This document shows, piece by piece, positions 57,759 to 64,000 of a DNA stretch of 64,000 nt. The notes below the pieces were generated by a model. It saw only the letters and a program-made list of their open reading frames with translations. It was not told the DNA's origin and did not search any database. The translations under genes and the position numbers were made by a program. Numbering within the stretch: the first letter of the stretch is position 1; each line of letters opens with the position of its first letter. The DNA comes from a virus, in IMG/VR virus record IMGVR_UViG_3300043448_000423, positions 1-64,000 of that record; one strand, 5' to 3'.

Positions 57759-57969
57759 AATCGCAGAACATGAATGGATTGATGATACATTCCGCATTGA
57801 AGAAACTCGCTGGAAAACTTGGAAAAGTTTTCACAAAGATGGGAGAACACTCATCACCTCATTACAGCGAGACACTTGTATTAATGCAACCAGATTTTAC
57901 CTTAAAGGATGCCAAGAAGGCTGGACTGCTACCACAACATACGAGGGAACAGTAGGTGGAAAACTCTAA
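57733..57969 (+). CDS. Conserved cyanophage hypothetical protein
   Basis: 78 residues. EHEWIDDTFRIEETRWKTWKSFHKDGRTLITSLQRDTCINATRFYLKGCQEGWTATTTYEGTVGGKL looks like a well-defined small domain. Function unknown. Overlaps genes on both sides. Confidence 0.65.
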   Translation: MNLPNEHPEIAEHEWIDDTFRIEETRWKTWKSFHKDGRTLITSLQRDTCINATRFYLKGCQEGWTATTTYEGTVGGKL

Positions 57970-58123
57970 AGAATACCCATACCATGTGCTAGATGAAACT
58001 ACGCCATGGTATGAATTTTTGATGTATTGTGAGATATGTCATCAGTTGAATGTTCCTGGGCAACCATCGATTGGTAGATATCACGCATATCGTAGATATC
58101 TCAAATACATGGGAATTATATAA
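57956..58123 (+). CDS. Small hypothetical protein
   Basis: 55 residues if begun at GTG 57956, which overlaps the previous gene; the start is uncertain. TPWYEFLMYCEICHQLNVPGQPSIGRYHAYRRYLKYMGII is the clearly coding part, with a possible single CxxC (CEIC). Not recognised. Confidence 0.5.
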   Translation: MENSKEYPYHVLDETTPWYEFLMYCEICHQLNVPGQPSIGRYHAYRRYLKYMGII

Positions 58124-58140
58124 TTGTAACTTTTTGTTAC

Positions 58141-58206
58141 ATGAAAAAAAAGAGAATATTAAGAAATCCCCATTTGTGTGGATTTGCTGATAAATTACTA
58201 TGGTAA
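58141..58206 (+). CDS. Possible 21-residue peptide
   Basis: An ATG frame MKKKRILRNPHLCGFADKLLW in the gap between two genes. It is too short for any judgement beyond an open frame; no clear Shine-Dalgarno is visible. It may be non-coding. Confidence 0.2.
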   Translation: MKKKRILRNPHLCGFADKLLW

Positions 58207-58221
58207 TCGCCAAAGAACTCC

Positions 58222-58386
58222 ATGACCGACCAAGAATGGCAACAACTAGTAGAAATGAGAGAGTGTATCATGACAAGTAATGGTATGCAAGCATTTGATG
58301 CTGAATATATGGATTCTTTCGCTCAGTTATTGGCTAAATCTTTACAGGGTAAAGGCAATGGAGTAGTTTCTGATGGAAATGAATGA
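58222..58386 (+). CDS. Small hypothetical protein
   Basis: 54 residues, helical (DQEWQQLVEMRECIMTSNGMQAFDAEYMDSFAQLLAKSLQGKG). Overlaps the next gene by 14 bases. Not recognised. Confidence 0.55.
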   Translation: MTDQEWQQLVEMRECIMTSNGMQAFDAEYMDSFAQLLAKSLQGKGNGVVSDGNE

Positions 58387-58552
58387 ACGATTAACATACC
58401 TTGAGAATCGTGTCAAGATACTTGAGGAAGAAAATGTAGAGACAACCAACGCATTGTATGAACTGGAGAATCGTCTTCAGGCACAGATCGATGCGTTGAT
58501 TAACTATACTATGATGAATAGATATTGGGAGGAACCTAATGACGTATACTGA
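58373..58552 (+). CDS. Small coiled-coil protein
   Basis: 59 residues; LTYLENRVKILEEENVETTNALYELENRLQAQIDALI is a clear heptad coiled coil. Its stop overlaps the next gene. Possible dimerising scaffold; function unknown. Confidence 0.58.
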   Translation: MEMNERLTYLENRVKILEEENVETTNALYELENRLQAQIDALINYTMMNRYWEEPNDVY

Positions 58553-58727
58553 AGATTCTCTTAGAGTTAGTGAAAATGATGATGGCACACTTGCTATTGA
58601 ATGGGATCCAAACGACCCCAAATATGCAATTTTTAATAGTATGACACAAGATGAATTGCAAGATTATATTACCAAAGCATTAGAACAATTCATCGCAGAA
58701 CATGAATCAAACTATTCAGGATCTTAA
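58539..58727 (+). CDS. Small acidic hypothetical protein
   Basis: 62 residues, acidic (TEDSLRVSENDDGTLAIEWDPNDPKYAIFNSMTQDELQDYI). GGAGG lies upstream of its ATG. Function unknown. Confidence 0.58.
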   Translation: MTYTEDSLRVSENDDGTLAIEWDPNDPKYAIFNSMTQDELQDYITKALEQFIAEHESNYSGS

Positions 58728-58731
58728 ATAC

Positions 58732-59031
58732 ATGGCACAATACAGTGATGAAGTTCTTATGAAAATGGAATACGATGCCATGAAGAAAGAGCGTGATTCT
58801 TGGCGTCGTAACTTTGAAGAACTCAAAATTAAATACGAAGAACTTCAAAATCTATTTGTAGAGACAGATGATGAACTCAATGAGTATCGTGATAAATTTG
58901 TCAATGAAGCTATTCAGCATGAGTATTTGAAGAACGATTATGAATATCTTCAGCAGGATATGTTGGAAGTTAAGTCACGCTTATCGGTCGTTGAGGCATT
59001 CATGAGAAACACTAATGGGTGGAGTGCTTGA
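58732..59031 (+). CDS. Coiled-coil protein
   Basis: 99 residues from ATG 58732. An extended charged coiled coil (MEYDAMKKERDSWRRNFEELKIKYEELQNLFVETDDELNEYRDKF) makes up nearly the whole protein. An in-frame ATG ten codons upstream is possible. Its stop codon is part of the -35 box of the next promoter. Confidence 0.65.
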   Translation: MAQYSDEVLMKMEYDAMKKERDSWRRNFEELKIKYEELQNLFVETDDELNEYRDKFVNEAIQHEYLKNDYEYLQQDMLEVKSRLSVVEAFMRNTNGWSA

Positions 59032-59056
59032 CACGCCACCTGTTTCCATGTATATT
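59028..59056 (+). promoter_or_regulatory. sigma70-type promoter with hairpin around the -35
   Basis: Perfect TTGACA (59028-59033), 17 bases, TATATT (59051-59056). Arms 59018-59026 and 59032-59040 form an 8-bp stem with one mismatch around the -35, followed by TGTTT. The segment from the -10 onward is repeated at 59673. Confidence 0.82.
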
Positions 59057-59070
59057 ACATAGGTAATCGA
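59051..59070 (+). repeat. Promoter/start-site repeat, copy 1
   Basis: TATATTACATAGGTAATCGA occurs here and at 59673-59692. It includes the -10 and an inverted repeat ATTAC-ATAG-GTAAT over the expected transcription start, like an operator. Confidence 0.85.
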
Positions 59071-59081
59071 CGGAACGCCAA

Positions 59082-59471
59082 GTGACTGCCACCTTCGCTG
59101 ACTTTCAAGCAGAGCAAGATGCTCGCAACACTCTGTATCTGAATGTTGTAAAGTATGGTATGATGCTGTGTGATGCTCTCCAGCAGGATTTCCAGAAGCG
59201 TAACTATGCTTATCGTGCTGGTCTTCCTCACTCTAACTATTCTTACGAACTGGATTCTTCGGGTCGTAAGTATCACAAAATCTTTATGTGCATCAATGGC
59301 AAGCGTGATAGCATTCATGCTTTTATTGACAAGAAAACTGGTGAACTCTACAAACCTGCTAGTTTGAAAGCACCTGCCAAAGGTGTTCGTTATGATCTGC
59401 GCCTGATCAAAGATCGTGAATGGTTGTTTGAAAATGCCGATTGGGCTGGTTCTTATCTGTACGCTCGCTGA
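59082..59471 (+). CDS. Conserved hypothetical protein
   Basis: 129 residues from GTG 59082. TFADFQAEQDARNTLYLNVVKYGMMLCDALQQDFQKRNYAYRAG, SGRKYHKIFMCINGKRDSIHAFIDKKTGELYKPASLKAPAKGVRYDLR. The second half resembles small proteins of unknown function in which phage residues sit on a beta sheet. First gene behind a strong early promoter, so it should be well expressed soon after infection. Codons are host-like and GC-rich. Confidence 0.68.
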   Translation: MTATFADFQAEQDARNTLYLNVVKYGMMLCDALQQDFQKRNYAYRAGLPHSNYSYELDSSGRKYHKIFMCINGKRDSIHAFIDKKTGELYKPASLKAPAKGVRYDLRLIKDREWLFENADWAGSYLYAR

Positions 59472-59478
59472 TTAAATC

Positions 59479-59619
59479 ATGACATACGTTGTTAAACTCT
59501 ACGTTGGTGGTAAAGTGTTTGAAGAAGAAGTGCAGGCAACCAATTCACAAGATGCTCGGCAAACTGCACTTGCTCGCAATCCAAAAGCAAAGGTAGTGGG
59601 AGTTAATGTGAGGTTCTGA
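59479..59619 (+). CDS. Small hypothetical protein
   Basis: 46 residues, strand-helix-strand (YVVKLYVGGKVFEEEVQATNSQDARQTALARNPKAKVVGVNVRF), like a mini alpha/beta sheet protein. Lies between the two copies of the promoter repeat, seven bases after the previous gene. Confidence 0.6.
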   Translation: MTYVVKLYVGGKVFEEEVQATNSQDARQTALARNPKAKVVGVNVRF

Positions 59620-59649
59620 ATCGATAAGCAACGCTGATCGATCAACCCC

Positions 59650-59678
59650 TTGACTCCAGCGCCCAAATCCAGTATATT
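59650..59678 (+). promoter_or_regulatory. sigma70-type promoter with repeat element
   Basis: TTGACT (59650-59655), 17 bases, TATATT (59673-59678). The 13-base element GATAAGCAACGCT starts exactly 27 bases upstream of the -35 (59623-59635) and recurs with the same spacing at the promoter at 62155. The -10 begins copy 2 of the 20-base repeat (59673-59692). Confidence 0.8.
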
Positions 59679-59692
59679 ACATAGGTAATCGA
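59673..59692 (+). repeat. Promoter/start-site repeat, copy 2
   Basis: Identical over 20 bases to 59051-59070, including the inverted repeat ATTAC/GTAAT. Confidence 0.85.
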
Positions 59693-59703
59693 GAGACGCC
59701 CCG

Positions 59704-59922
59704 ATGGTCTTCCACTACGTCACCAACTGGAAAGAAGGCACTGTTCGTCAAATGTTCATTCAGCAAGTGACTCCTGAATGGCAAGAATGTGACCACAAAT
59801 ACGTTGCTGTTGCTCTCAATCCTGACAACAACACCAGCATGGTGATGTCTAAACCTCGCAGTCACTATGATACTCTTCAGTGGGTTCGTAAGTTCTGTGG
59901 TTCTTTCTCTCTGCTCTACTGA
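59704..59922 (+). CDS. Small hypothetical protein
   Basis: 72 residues, beta-rich (FHYVTNWKEGTVRQMFIQQVTPEWQECDHKYVAVALNPDNNTSMVM). First gene after the repeated promoter; its stop overlaps the microprotein ATG. Not recognised. Confidence 0.62.
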   Translation: MVFHYVTNWKEGTVRQMFIQQVTPEWQECDHKYVAVALNPDNNTSMVMSKPRSHYDTLQWVRKFCGSFSLLY

Positions 59923-60008
59923 TGGATGTAGTTAATCTTTCTGTTCTCGCCACCTTCATTCTTTTAGTTGGTGGCATCGTATTCTTTTTCAAAGCAATTT
60001 ACCGCTGA
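59922..60008 (+). CDS. 28-residue single-helix membrane protein
   Basis: MDVVNLSVLATFILLVGGIV followed by FFFKAIYR. One membrane helix with a short basic end. It has the size and look of small photosystem or cytochrome b6f subunits such as PetN (which begins MDIVSLxW), but the match is weak. Translation is coupled to the previous gene (TGATGG). Confidence 0.5.
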   Translation: MDVVNLSVLATFILLVGGIVFFFKAIYR

Positions 60009-60013
60009 ACATC

Positions 60014-60406
60014 ATGGCAACTCGCTCTCGCATTGGCATTCAACTCGCTGACGAATCTGTACTGTCAGTGTATCATCATTGGGATGGTTATCCCGAATGG
60101 TTGGGACGTATTCTGAAGACGCATTACAACACCAAAGATAAAGTTGCTGAACTGATTGATGGTGGTGACATGAGCACTTGCTGGAACGATAATAACAAAC
60201 CTGAATATTATACTGATCGTGGCGAAGAGTTTATTCCTCCTCGCCTTGATGAAAACAAATACGATTATCTTGGTAACAACAACTCTGGCGAAGAGTATGC
60301 TTACCTGTTTGTAAATGGTGACTGGGTGTGCTATAATCTTCATCTGTTTGAAGAGAACACTATGCCCACTATTGCTGAAATCCCTACTGGAGCACTCGCA
60401 TGTTGA
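60014..60406 (+). CDS. Conserved phage protein
   Basis: 130 residues. MATRSRIGIQLADESVLSVYHHWDGYPEWLGRILKTHYNTKDKVAELIDGGDMSTCW is a recurrent phage domain of unknown function. The end is acidic. Overlaps the next gene by seven bases. Confidence 0.72.
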   Translation: MATRSRIGIQLADESVLSVYHHWDGYPEWLGRILKTHYNTKDKVAELIDGGDMSTCWNDNNKPEYYTDRGEEFIPPRLDENKYDYLGNNNSGEEYAYLFVNGDWVCYNLHLFEENTMPTIAEIPTGALAC

Positions 60407-60609
60407 ATGAAGAAGTAATTGATGTAGTATCCGAAGAAGTTGTTGAACAGGAACCTGAACAACCAACTCTTCAAACTTATCTCGATGAGTATCGTGAATA
60501 TAAACGTACTCAACGCAAGATGAAACAACTTAAGCAACAGATTCAAAACAACATCAAATCCCAACGTGGATTTGGTTATACCTACAAGGAGATTTCTTAT
60601 GACTCGTAA
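60400..60609 (+). CDS. Small hypothetical protein
   Basis: 69 residues with an acidic start (NEEVIDVVSEEVVEQEPEQP) and a basic helix (YREYKRTQRKMKQLKQQIQNNIKSQ). Its layout is like the protein at 4551. Possible interaction adaptor; function unknown. Overlaps the next ATG by 11 bases. Confidence 0.6.
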   Translation: MLNEEVIDVVSEEVVEQEPEQPTLQTYLDEYREYKRTQRKMKQLKQQIQNNIKSQRGFGYTYKEISYDS

Positions 60610-61006
60610 TTCTGGTTTTATTGACCCCACTGGTGTATTTGTTGTGCTTAGTGTGGGTGCATTTGCTGCAATTCTGTTTATTGGTGGACCACAATATAAT
60701 GTGTGGCAACAATCTCTTGCTGGTAAAGCAGAACTGCAAAAGGCAGAATATACTCGTCAGGTAGCAGTGTTGGAAGCACAAGCAAAGAAAGATTCTGCAT
60801 CACAGCTTGCTGATGCTGAAATCATCCGCGCTCAAGGTGTTGCCAAAGCAAATCAAATCATCGGTGATTCGCTGAAAGATAACCGTGAGTATCTTCAGTA
60901 TCTGTATATCACTGGTCTGGAAGAAGGATCAAACAAAGGTAACGTGACCATCTACGTTCCTACTGAAGGTGGAATGCCTGTTCCCACACTTTCGATGAAT
61001 AAGTGA
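60599..61006 (+). CDS. SPFH/prohibitin-like membrane protein
   Basis: 135 residues from ATG 60599. N-terminal membrane helix (about 8-28, GVFVVLSVGAFAAILFIGG), then a charged helix, then ADAEIIRAQGVAKANQIIGDSLKDNREYLQYLYITGL and a proline-containing end VTIYVPTEGGMPVPTL. The helical part is that of prohibitin/band 7 proteins, without the full SPFH domain. Such proteins scaffold membrane patches or regulate membrane proteases. A role in modifying the host membrane is possible. Confidence 0.75.
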   Translation: MTRNSGFIDPTGVFVVLSVGAFAAILFIGGPQYNVWQQSLAGKAELQKAEYTRQVAVLEAQAKKDSASQLADAEIIRAQGVAKANQIIGDSLKDNREYLQYLYITGLEEGSNKGNVTIYVPTEGGMPVPTLSMNK

Positions 61007-61015
61007 TACATGGGG

Positions 61016-61044
61016 TTGCCAGATCCCCTCAAAACTGGTATAAT
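61016..61044 (+). promoter_or_regulatory. sigma70-type promoter before the ParB-like gene
   Basis: TTGCCA (61016-61021), 17 bases, perfect TATAAT (61039-61044). GGGG (61012-61015) and CCCC (61025-61028) flank the -35 so that it lies in a hairpin loop. Confidence 0.85.
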
Positions 61045-61068
61045 AACTTCATTCAATCTATTTGACAC

Positions 61069-62121
61069 ATGACGACAACTTTTGAAATTCAAGACATTGA
61101 AGACGCTCTGCAATATGTTTGTCAATACTTTGATGAAAAGCTGATGGATCCCGAGAACTGGACTTTTCCAGTTACTGACAAAGGCATTCCTGGTGTTGAG
61201 ATTATCAAGAAAGAATACGGACTTTGGAAAAACGTTGTAAAACAAAATAACATCGGACGCTATCTTGGCACGGACCAAAAGAAAGTGACCTTGATTAAGG
61301 AAGATATTGAACAGAATGGTATTGATTGTACTCAACCACCTGCTTATGTCGATATTGATACTGGTGACGTTGTTACTGGTGGACACCGTTATGATGCCTG
61401 TTCATATCTCGGAATTCCTGGTTATATGTTTGTCTTTGTTCGTTGCGAAAACGAATGGGCTCGTAAACGTTTTGCCAAAGCACTGAACAACGAGCGTGTG
61501 TTTCACGCAACTCTCAACAACGAAGATGAAGTGATTGAGCACATCAAATTTGGTGTTGCTGCTGGTGAAATTATCTGCCAACAACAAATTGAAGATGAAA
61601 TTCGTTTGATTGCTAACAACTCTCTCAGTAAAACTGTGCAGGGTCGTTTGGTGAAGGAAATGATTAGTTTTATTCACAACAGTGGCAATACTACTGTGAA
61701 ACTGGAACGTTTCACTGCACATAACGAAAAAACATATGAGGAGTTCGTTGAGCGTTCTACTGACCCATATGTGAAGAACGTACTTCACAATCCTGATGTG
61801 CGTAACTATTACATCAACATGGATAACTGGGGTTCTCGTACTAATCCTCTGATTACTGAAGCAGCAAAAACTCCTCTCGATTCTTGGATGAATATTCAAG
61901 CATCTGTTGCTCTCCCCTCTCGTATTGAATCTCTTGATGTGAAGCGTGAGAAAGTGCATAGTGTAGCACTTGCTAATCTTGAATCTGCACTTGATAAAGT
62001 GTTTATTTACAAGGTAACGAATGGATGCTATCCATGGAAGCATTCTAAGTGTCAACATGCTTTTCTTGCACAAGATCACCACCAAGAAGAAGTGCAAGCA
62101 GGACAATTTATCACCCTGTAA
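61069..62121 (+). CDS. ParB/sulfiredoxin-fold protein
   Basis: 350 residues. PAYVDIDTGDVVTGGHRYDACSYLGIPGYMFVFV carries the ParB-type GGHR motif (103-110) following a strand pair, as in ParB-like nucleases and ParB CTPases. The rest is a long helical region without a recognised domain, ending ALDKVFIYKVTNGCYPWKHSKCQHAFLAQ. It might bind or cut nucleic acid, or regulate expression. It has its own promoter and is followed by a helicase with its own promoter. Confidence 0.78.
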   Translation: MTTTFEIQDIEDALQYVCQYFDEKLMDPENWTFPVTDKGIPGVEIIKKEYGLWKNVVKQNNIGRYLGTDQKKVTLIKEDIEQNGIDCTQPPAYVDIDTGDVVTGGHRYDACSYLGIPGYMFVFVRCENEWARKRFAKALNNERVFHATLNNEDEVIEHIKFGVAAGEIICQQQIEDEIRLIANNSLSKTVQGRLVKEMISFIHNSGNTTVKLERFTAHNEKTYEEFVERSTDPYVKNVLHNPDVRNYYINMDNWGSRTNPLITEAAKTPLDSWMNIQASVALPSRIESLDVKREKVHSVALANLESALDKVFIYKVTNGCYPWKHSKCQHAFLAQDHHQEEVQAGQFITL

Positions 62122-62144
62122 TGATTTGATAAGCAACGCTAATG

Positions 62145-62173
62145 GGCAGGGGTCTTGACGGCTCCTGCCTTTT
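62145..62173 (+). terminator. Terminator-like hairpin containing the next -35 box
   Basis: GGCAGGGG (62145-62152) pairs with CTCCTGCC (62162-62169, one G-T pair); the nine-base loop contains TTGACG. TTTT follows (62170-62173). It would end the ParB-like transcript while providing the promoter for the helicase. Confidence 0.6.
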
Positions 62174-62183
62174 CCTGTATATT
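62155..62183 (+). promoter_or_regulatory. sigma70-type promoter for the helicase
   Basis: TTGACG (62155-62160), 17 bases, TATATT (62178-62183). GATAAGCAACGCT starts 27 bases upstream (62128-62140), as at 59623. Confidence 0.8.
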
Positions 62184-62206
62184 ATATCTGTTGAAACGAA
62201 CTGGTT

Positions 62207-63463
62207 ATGACTCTTCGCCTTCGCTCTCACCAACCTCGCACCATTGCTGCCATGCAGAGCGCCTGCAAGGGCATCGTAATTCAACCTACGGGTGCTGGCA
62301 AGACACTGGAGCAAATTCTGCACTTGCAGGGTCTTCTGGATGCCTCTGAGCGTGGTCTGACTGCTGTTATCGTTGCCCCTCGTATTCTGCTCGCTGAGCA
62401 ACTGTGCTCTGAGTATCTTGAGGTGATTGATACCAAGAACGTTCACATTCTGCACGTTCACAGTGGTGAAACTCATCACTTTAGCAGCACCAAATCTGAT
62501 ACGATTGCACTGTATAATAATACTGCTCGTGCTGCTGGTGAGTCCTGCTTGATCTTCACCACCTATCATTCTCTGCACCGTATTGTAGAGGCAGGTATTG
62601 ACATTGATGTTGCTTACTTCGATGAAGCACACAATGCTACCAGCAAGCAATTCTTTCCTAAAACTGCACTGGTATCTGAAATGGCAGACAACTGCTATTT
62701 CTTCACTGCAACTCCTCGTCATTCCAAGAATCCTAAGGGTCGTGGCATGAATAACAAACTGGTGTTTGGTGATGTGATTGAGATCACTCCTGCACAGGAA
62801 CTGATTGAATCGGGCAGCATCATTCCTCCTTCGATTGTTATTCACGAACAGCCCGCAGTTGCTCGCACCAAAGCAAATGCTGCTGACTGCGATGCTAACA
62901 CTGTGCTGGAGATTGTAGACAATCTTGATGCTGAATCTGGTCAGAAAGTGCTGGTAGCAGCACCTAGCAGCAAAATCATTTGGAATATGGTTGCTGCTAC
63001 TTCTATGCTGCAGGAACTGTCTGAGCGTGGATATGATGTGATGCACATCACTGCTAAGCACGGTGCATATGTCAACAAGCAGAAAGTGAACCGTGAGGTA
63101 TTCTTTGACACGCTGACTGCGTGGGGCAAGGATCCCAATCGTAAGTTTGTGGTGTTTCACTATAGCATTCTCAGCGAGGGTATCAATGTGCCTGGTCTGA
63201 CGCATTGTGTGCTGCTGCGTAACCTCAACATCGTAGAGATGGCACAAACCATTGGTCGTGTAATCCGCATGAATGTGGATGATGCGCGTGATATTGCGGA
63301 AGGCAAACTCACTGCTGGTGATCTGGGTAACTATCGCAAACCGTTTGGTTTCGTGACTGTGCCTATCTACGGCAACTATGGTGCTCAAATTCAGAAGCGT
63401 CTGCAGAATGTTGTTGATGCTATCTTCGTCAAAGGTGTGCCGCCGACCTCTATTATTGCATGA
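62207..63463 (+). CDS. SF2 DEAD/DEAH-box helicase, UvsW-like
   Basis: 418 residues. Motif I PTGAGKT (27-33), motif Ia region VAPRILLAEQL, motif II DEAH (139-142), motif III TATP and motif VI IGRVIRM are in order. The N-terminus LRSHQPRTIAAM is the Q-region of RecG/UvsW-type proteins. It could unwind branched DNA or displace RNA. It is shorter than T4 UvsW (503) and lacks a recognised accessory domain. Codons are GC-rich and host-like. It stands directly after the ParB-like gene. Confidence 0.88.
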   Translation: MTLRLRSHQPRTIAAMQSACKGIVIQPTGAGKTLEQILHLQGLLDASERGLTAVIVAPRILLAEQLCSEYLEVIDTKNVHILHVHSGETHHFSSTKSDTIALYNNTARAAGESCLIFTTYHSLHRIVEAGIDIDVAYFDEAHNATSKQFFPKTALVSEMADNCYFFTATPRHSKNPKGRGMNNKLVFGDVIEITPAQELIESGSIIPPSIVIHEQPAVARTKANAADCDANTVLEIVDNLDAESGQKVLVAAPSSKIIWNMVAATSMLQELSERGYDVMHITAKHGAYVNKQKVNREVFFDTLTAWGKDPNRKFVVFHYSILSEGINVPGLTHCVLLRNLNIVEMAQTIGRVIRMNVDDARDIAEGKLTAGDLGNYRKPFGFVTVPIYGNYGAQIQKRLQNVVDAIFVKGVPPTSIIA

Positions 63464-63470
63464 GTGTCAA

Positions 63471-63498
63471 GGGGGCAGCAGCATGACCTGTTGCCCCC
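63471..63498 (+). other. Strong hairpin after the helicase gene
   Basis: 11-bp stem GGGGGCAGCAG/CTGTTGCCCCC (one G-T pair) with loop CATGAC, seven bases after the stop. No T-run follows, so it may protect mRNA or work with other factors as a terminator. Confidence 0.75.
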
Positions 63499-63546
63499 TC
63501 CTCGCAGCCAAATCATCGAAAAATACCAAAGTATAAAACAACGCCT

Positions 63547-63723
63547 ATGATTACCAAAGATGGATATGCAGCAGTGCCCTGGTATGGCACGAAATACGTT
63601 ATACTTTACAATGGAGAGCAAATCGCGGATGCTGACACGGCAGAGGACGCCGTGGCCTACATACGAAATCAACAAAAAATCACGAAAACCAATGGCAAGG
63701 GGCGCTTGCGTTTTGACGCCTGA
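63547..63723 (+). CDS. Small hypothetical protein
   Basis: 58 residues with a basic end (TKTNGKGRLRFDA). TKYVILYNGEQIADADTAEDAVAYI is a strand-helix unit. No homologue recognised. Confidence 0.58.
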   Translation: MITKDGYAAVPWYGTKYVILYNGEQIADADTAEDAVAYIRNQQKITKTNGKGRLRFDA

Positions 63724-63734
63724 TGCCCTACAAT
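63706..63734 (+). promoter_or_regulatory. sigma70-type promoter for the zinc-ribbon gene
   Basis: TTGCGT (63706-63711), 17 bases, TACAAT (63729-63734). GGCG (63701-63704) and CGCC (63717-63720) flank the -35 as an inverted repeat. Confidence 0.6.
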
Positions 63735-63757
63735 ATCCAAGCAAGCGACGCCACCCC

Positions 63758-64000
63758 ATGACTGCCAGCAATTTCACCTGCTCCTGCTGCAACACTATCA
63801 AACCAGACAATGAGTTTATTCTTTCTAAGTTTGGTTTTCCGTTGATTTCTGTTTGCAACACATGTTCAGATGAGCATTTCATTGAGAAGGTAGATTGCAC
63901 TTGTTCAGTATGTAAGAGGAAGCTGCCATCAGAGTATTTTCAACACTATCGCACACGTTTCAAAAAGAATGGTATGCGGTTGCGTGTAAATACAAATTGT
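63758..64000 (+). CDS. Zinc-ribbon protein, truncated by the window end
   Basis: 81 codons are visible and the frame is open at the edge. Cys-rich: CSCC, CNTC and CTCSVC followed by a further Cys. Two zinc ribbons seem likely, with a basic helix between (YFQHYRTRFKKNGMRLRV). Zinc ribbons of this kind occur with HNH-type nucleases and in transcription factors, but no catalytic part is visible here. Confidence 0.65.
   Translation, partial: MTASNFTCSCCNTIKPDNEFILSKFGFPLISVCNTCSDEHFIEKVDCTCSVCKRKLPSEYFQHYRTRFKKNGMRLRVNTNC

Noticed and set aside
61402-62136. Minus-strand frame of 244 codons over the ParB-like gene
   Set aside because: Shadow frame without family features.
62111-63388. Open frame of 425 codons on the minus strand over the helicase
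   Set aside because: Mirror of the helicase coding bias; the helicase motifs on the plus strand are complete.

Overview
The window is part of the genome of a T4-like cyanophage (a cyanomyovirus of marine Synechococcus or Prochlorococcus). It combines T4 core genes (rnh, 33, 32, 53, 48, 4, 54, gp26/gp51-type and gp27- and gp5-like baseplate genes) with photosynthesis and metabolism genes of cyanobacterial origin (psbA, speD, cpeT, a CP12-like gene, phoH). T4-type late promoters (TATAAATA and CTAAATAC) and sigma70-type promoters (TTGACA, 17 bases, TATAAT-like) are both visible. No rRNA, CRISPR array, integrase or insertion sequence was seen.

Layout. 1-2148: psbA, terminator, speD, glutaredoxin and an unknown gene. 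2149-2300: a gene-free stretch whose sequence folds into a three-way-junction RNA. 2301-9190: replication, nucleotide and transcription genes (RNase H, thyX, phoH, PD-(D/E)XK nuclease, late coactivator gp33, DUF1825-like, ssDNA-binding gp32), ended by a strong terminator. 9260-11940 (minus strand): gp53, gp48, a gp2-like gene and gp4. 11979-25894: the tail and baseplate operon, with gp54, a tail assembly chaperone with a probable -1 frameshift, two large tail lysin or tape-measure-like proteins, a gp27-like hub protein, a CP12-like gene, a gp5-like hub/spike and a needle-like protein. 25895-27407: promoter, tRNA-Met/Lys/Leu/Thr, two small genes and cpeT. 27456-46983: a 4345-residue virion protein and three tail-collar fibre proteins. 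46987-50339: three oxygenase-fold proteins, a tail assembly chaperone and two unknown genes. 50390-60609: about forty very small, translationally coupled genes, mostly unknown, including RlpA-like, secreted, thioredoxin-like and single-helix membrane proteins. 60599-64000: SPFH-like membrane protein, ParB-like protein, SF2 helicase and a partial zinc-ribbon protein.

How the parts fit. The early and middle genes copy phage DNA and recycle nucleotides. gp33 would direct host RNA polymerase to the late promoters that precede the tail genes. psbA, cpeT and the CP12-like gene would keep light reactions running and shift carbon flux during infection. The tail operon encodes baseplate, tail-tube start, chaperones and peptidoglycan-degrading parts, and the region to 46983 encodes host-recognition fibres. 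The least explained signals are the RNA at 2161-2237, the frameshift at 13467, recurring promoter architectures between 59000 and 62200, and the ParB-like/helicase pair.
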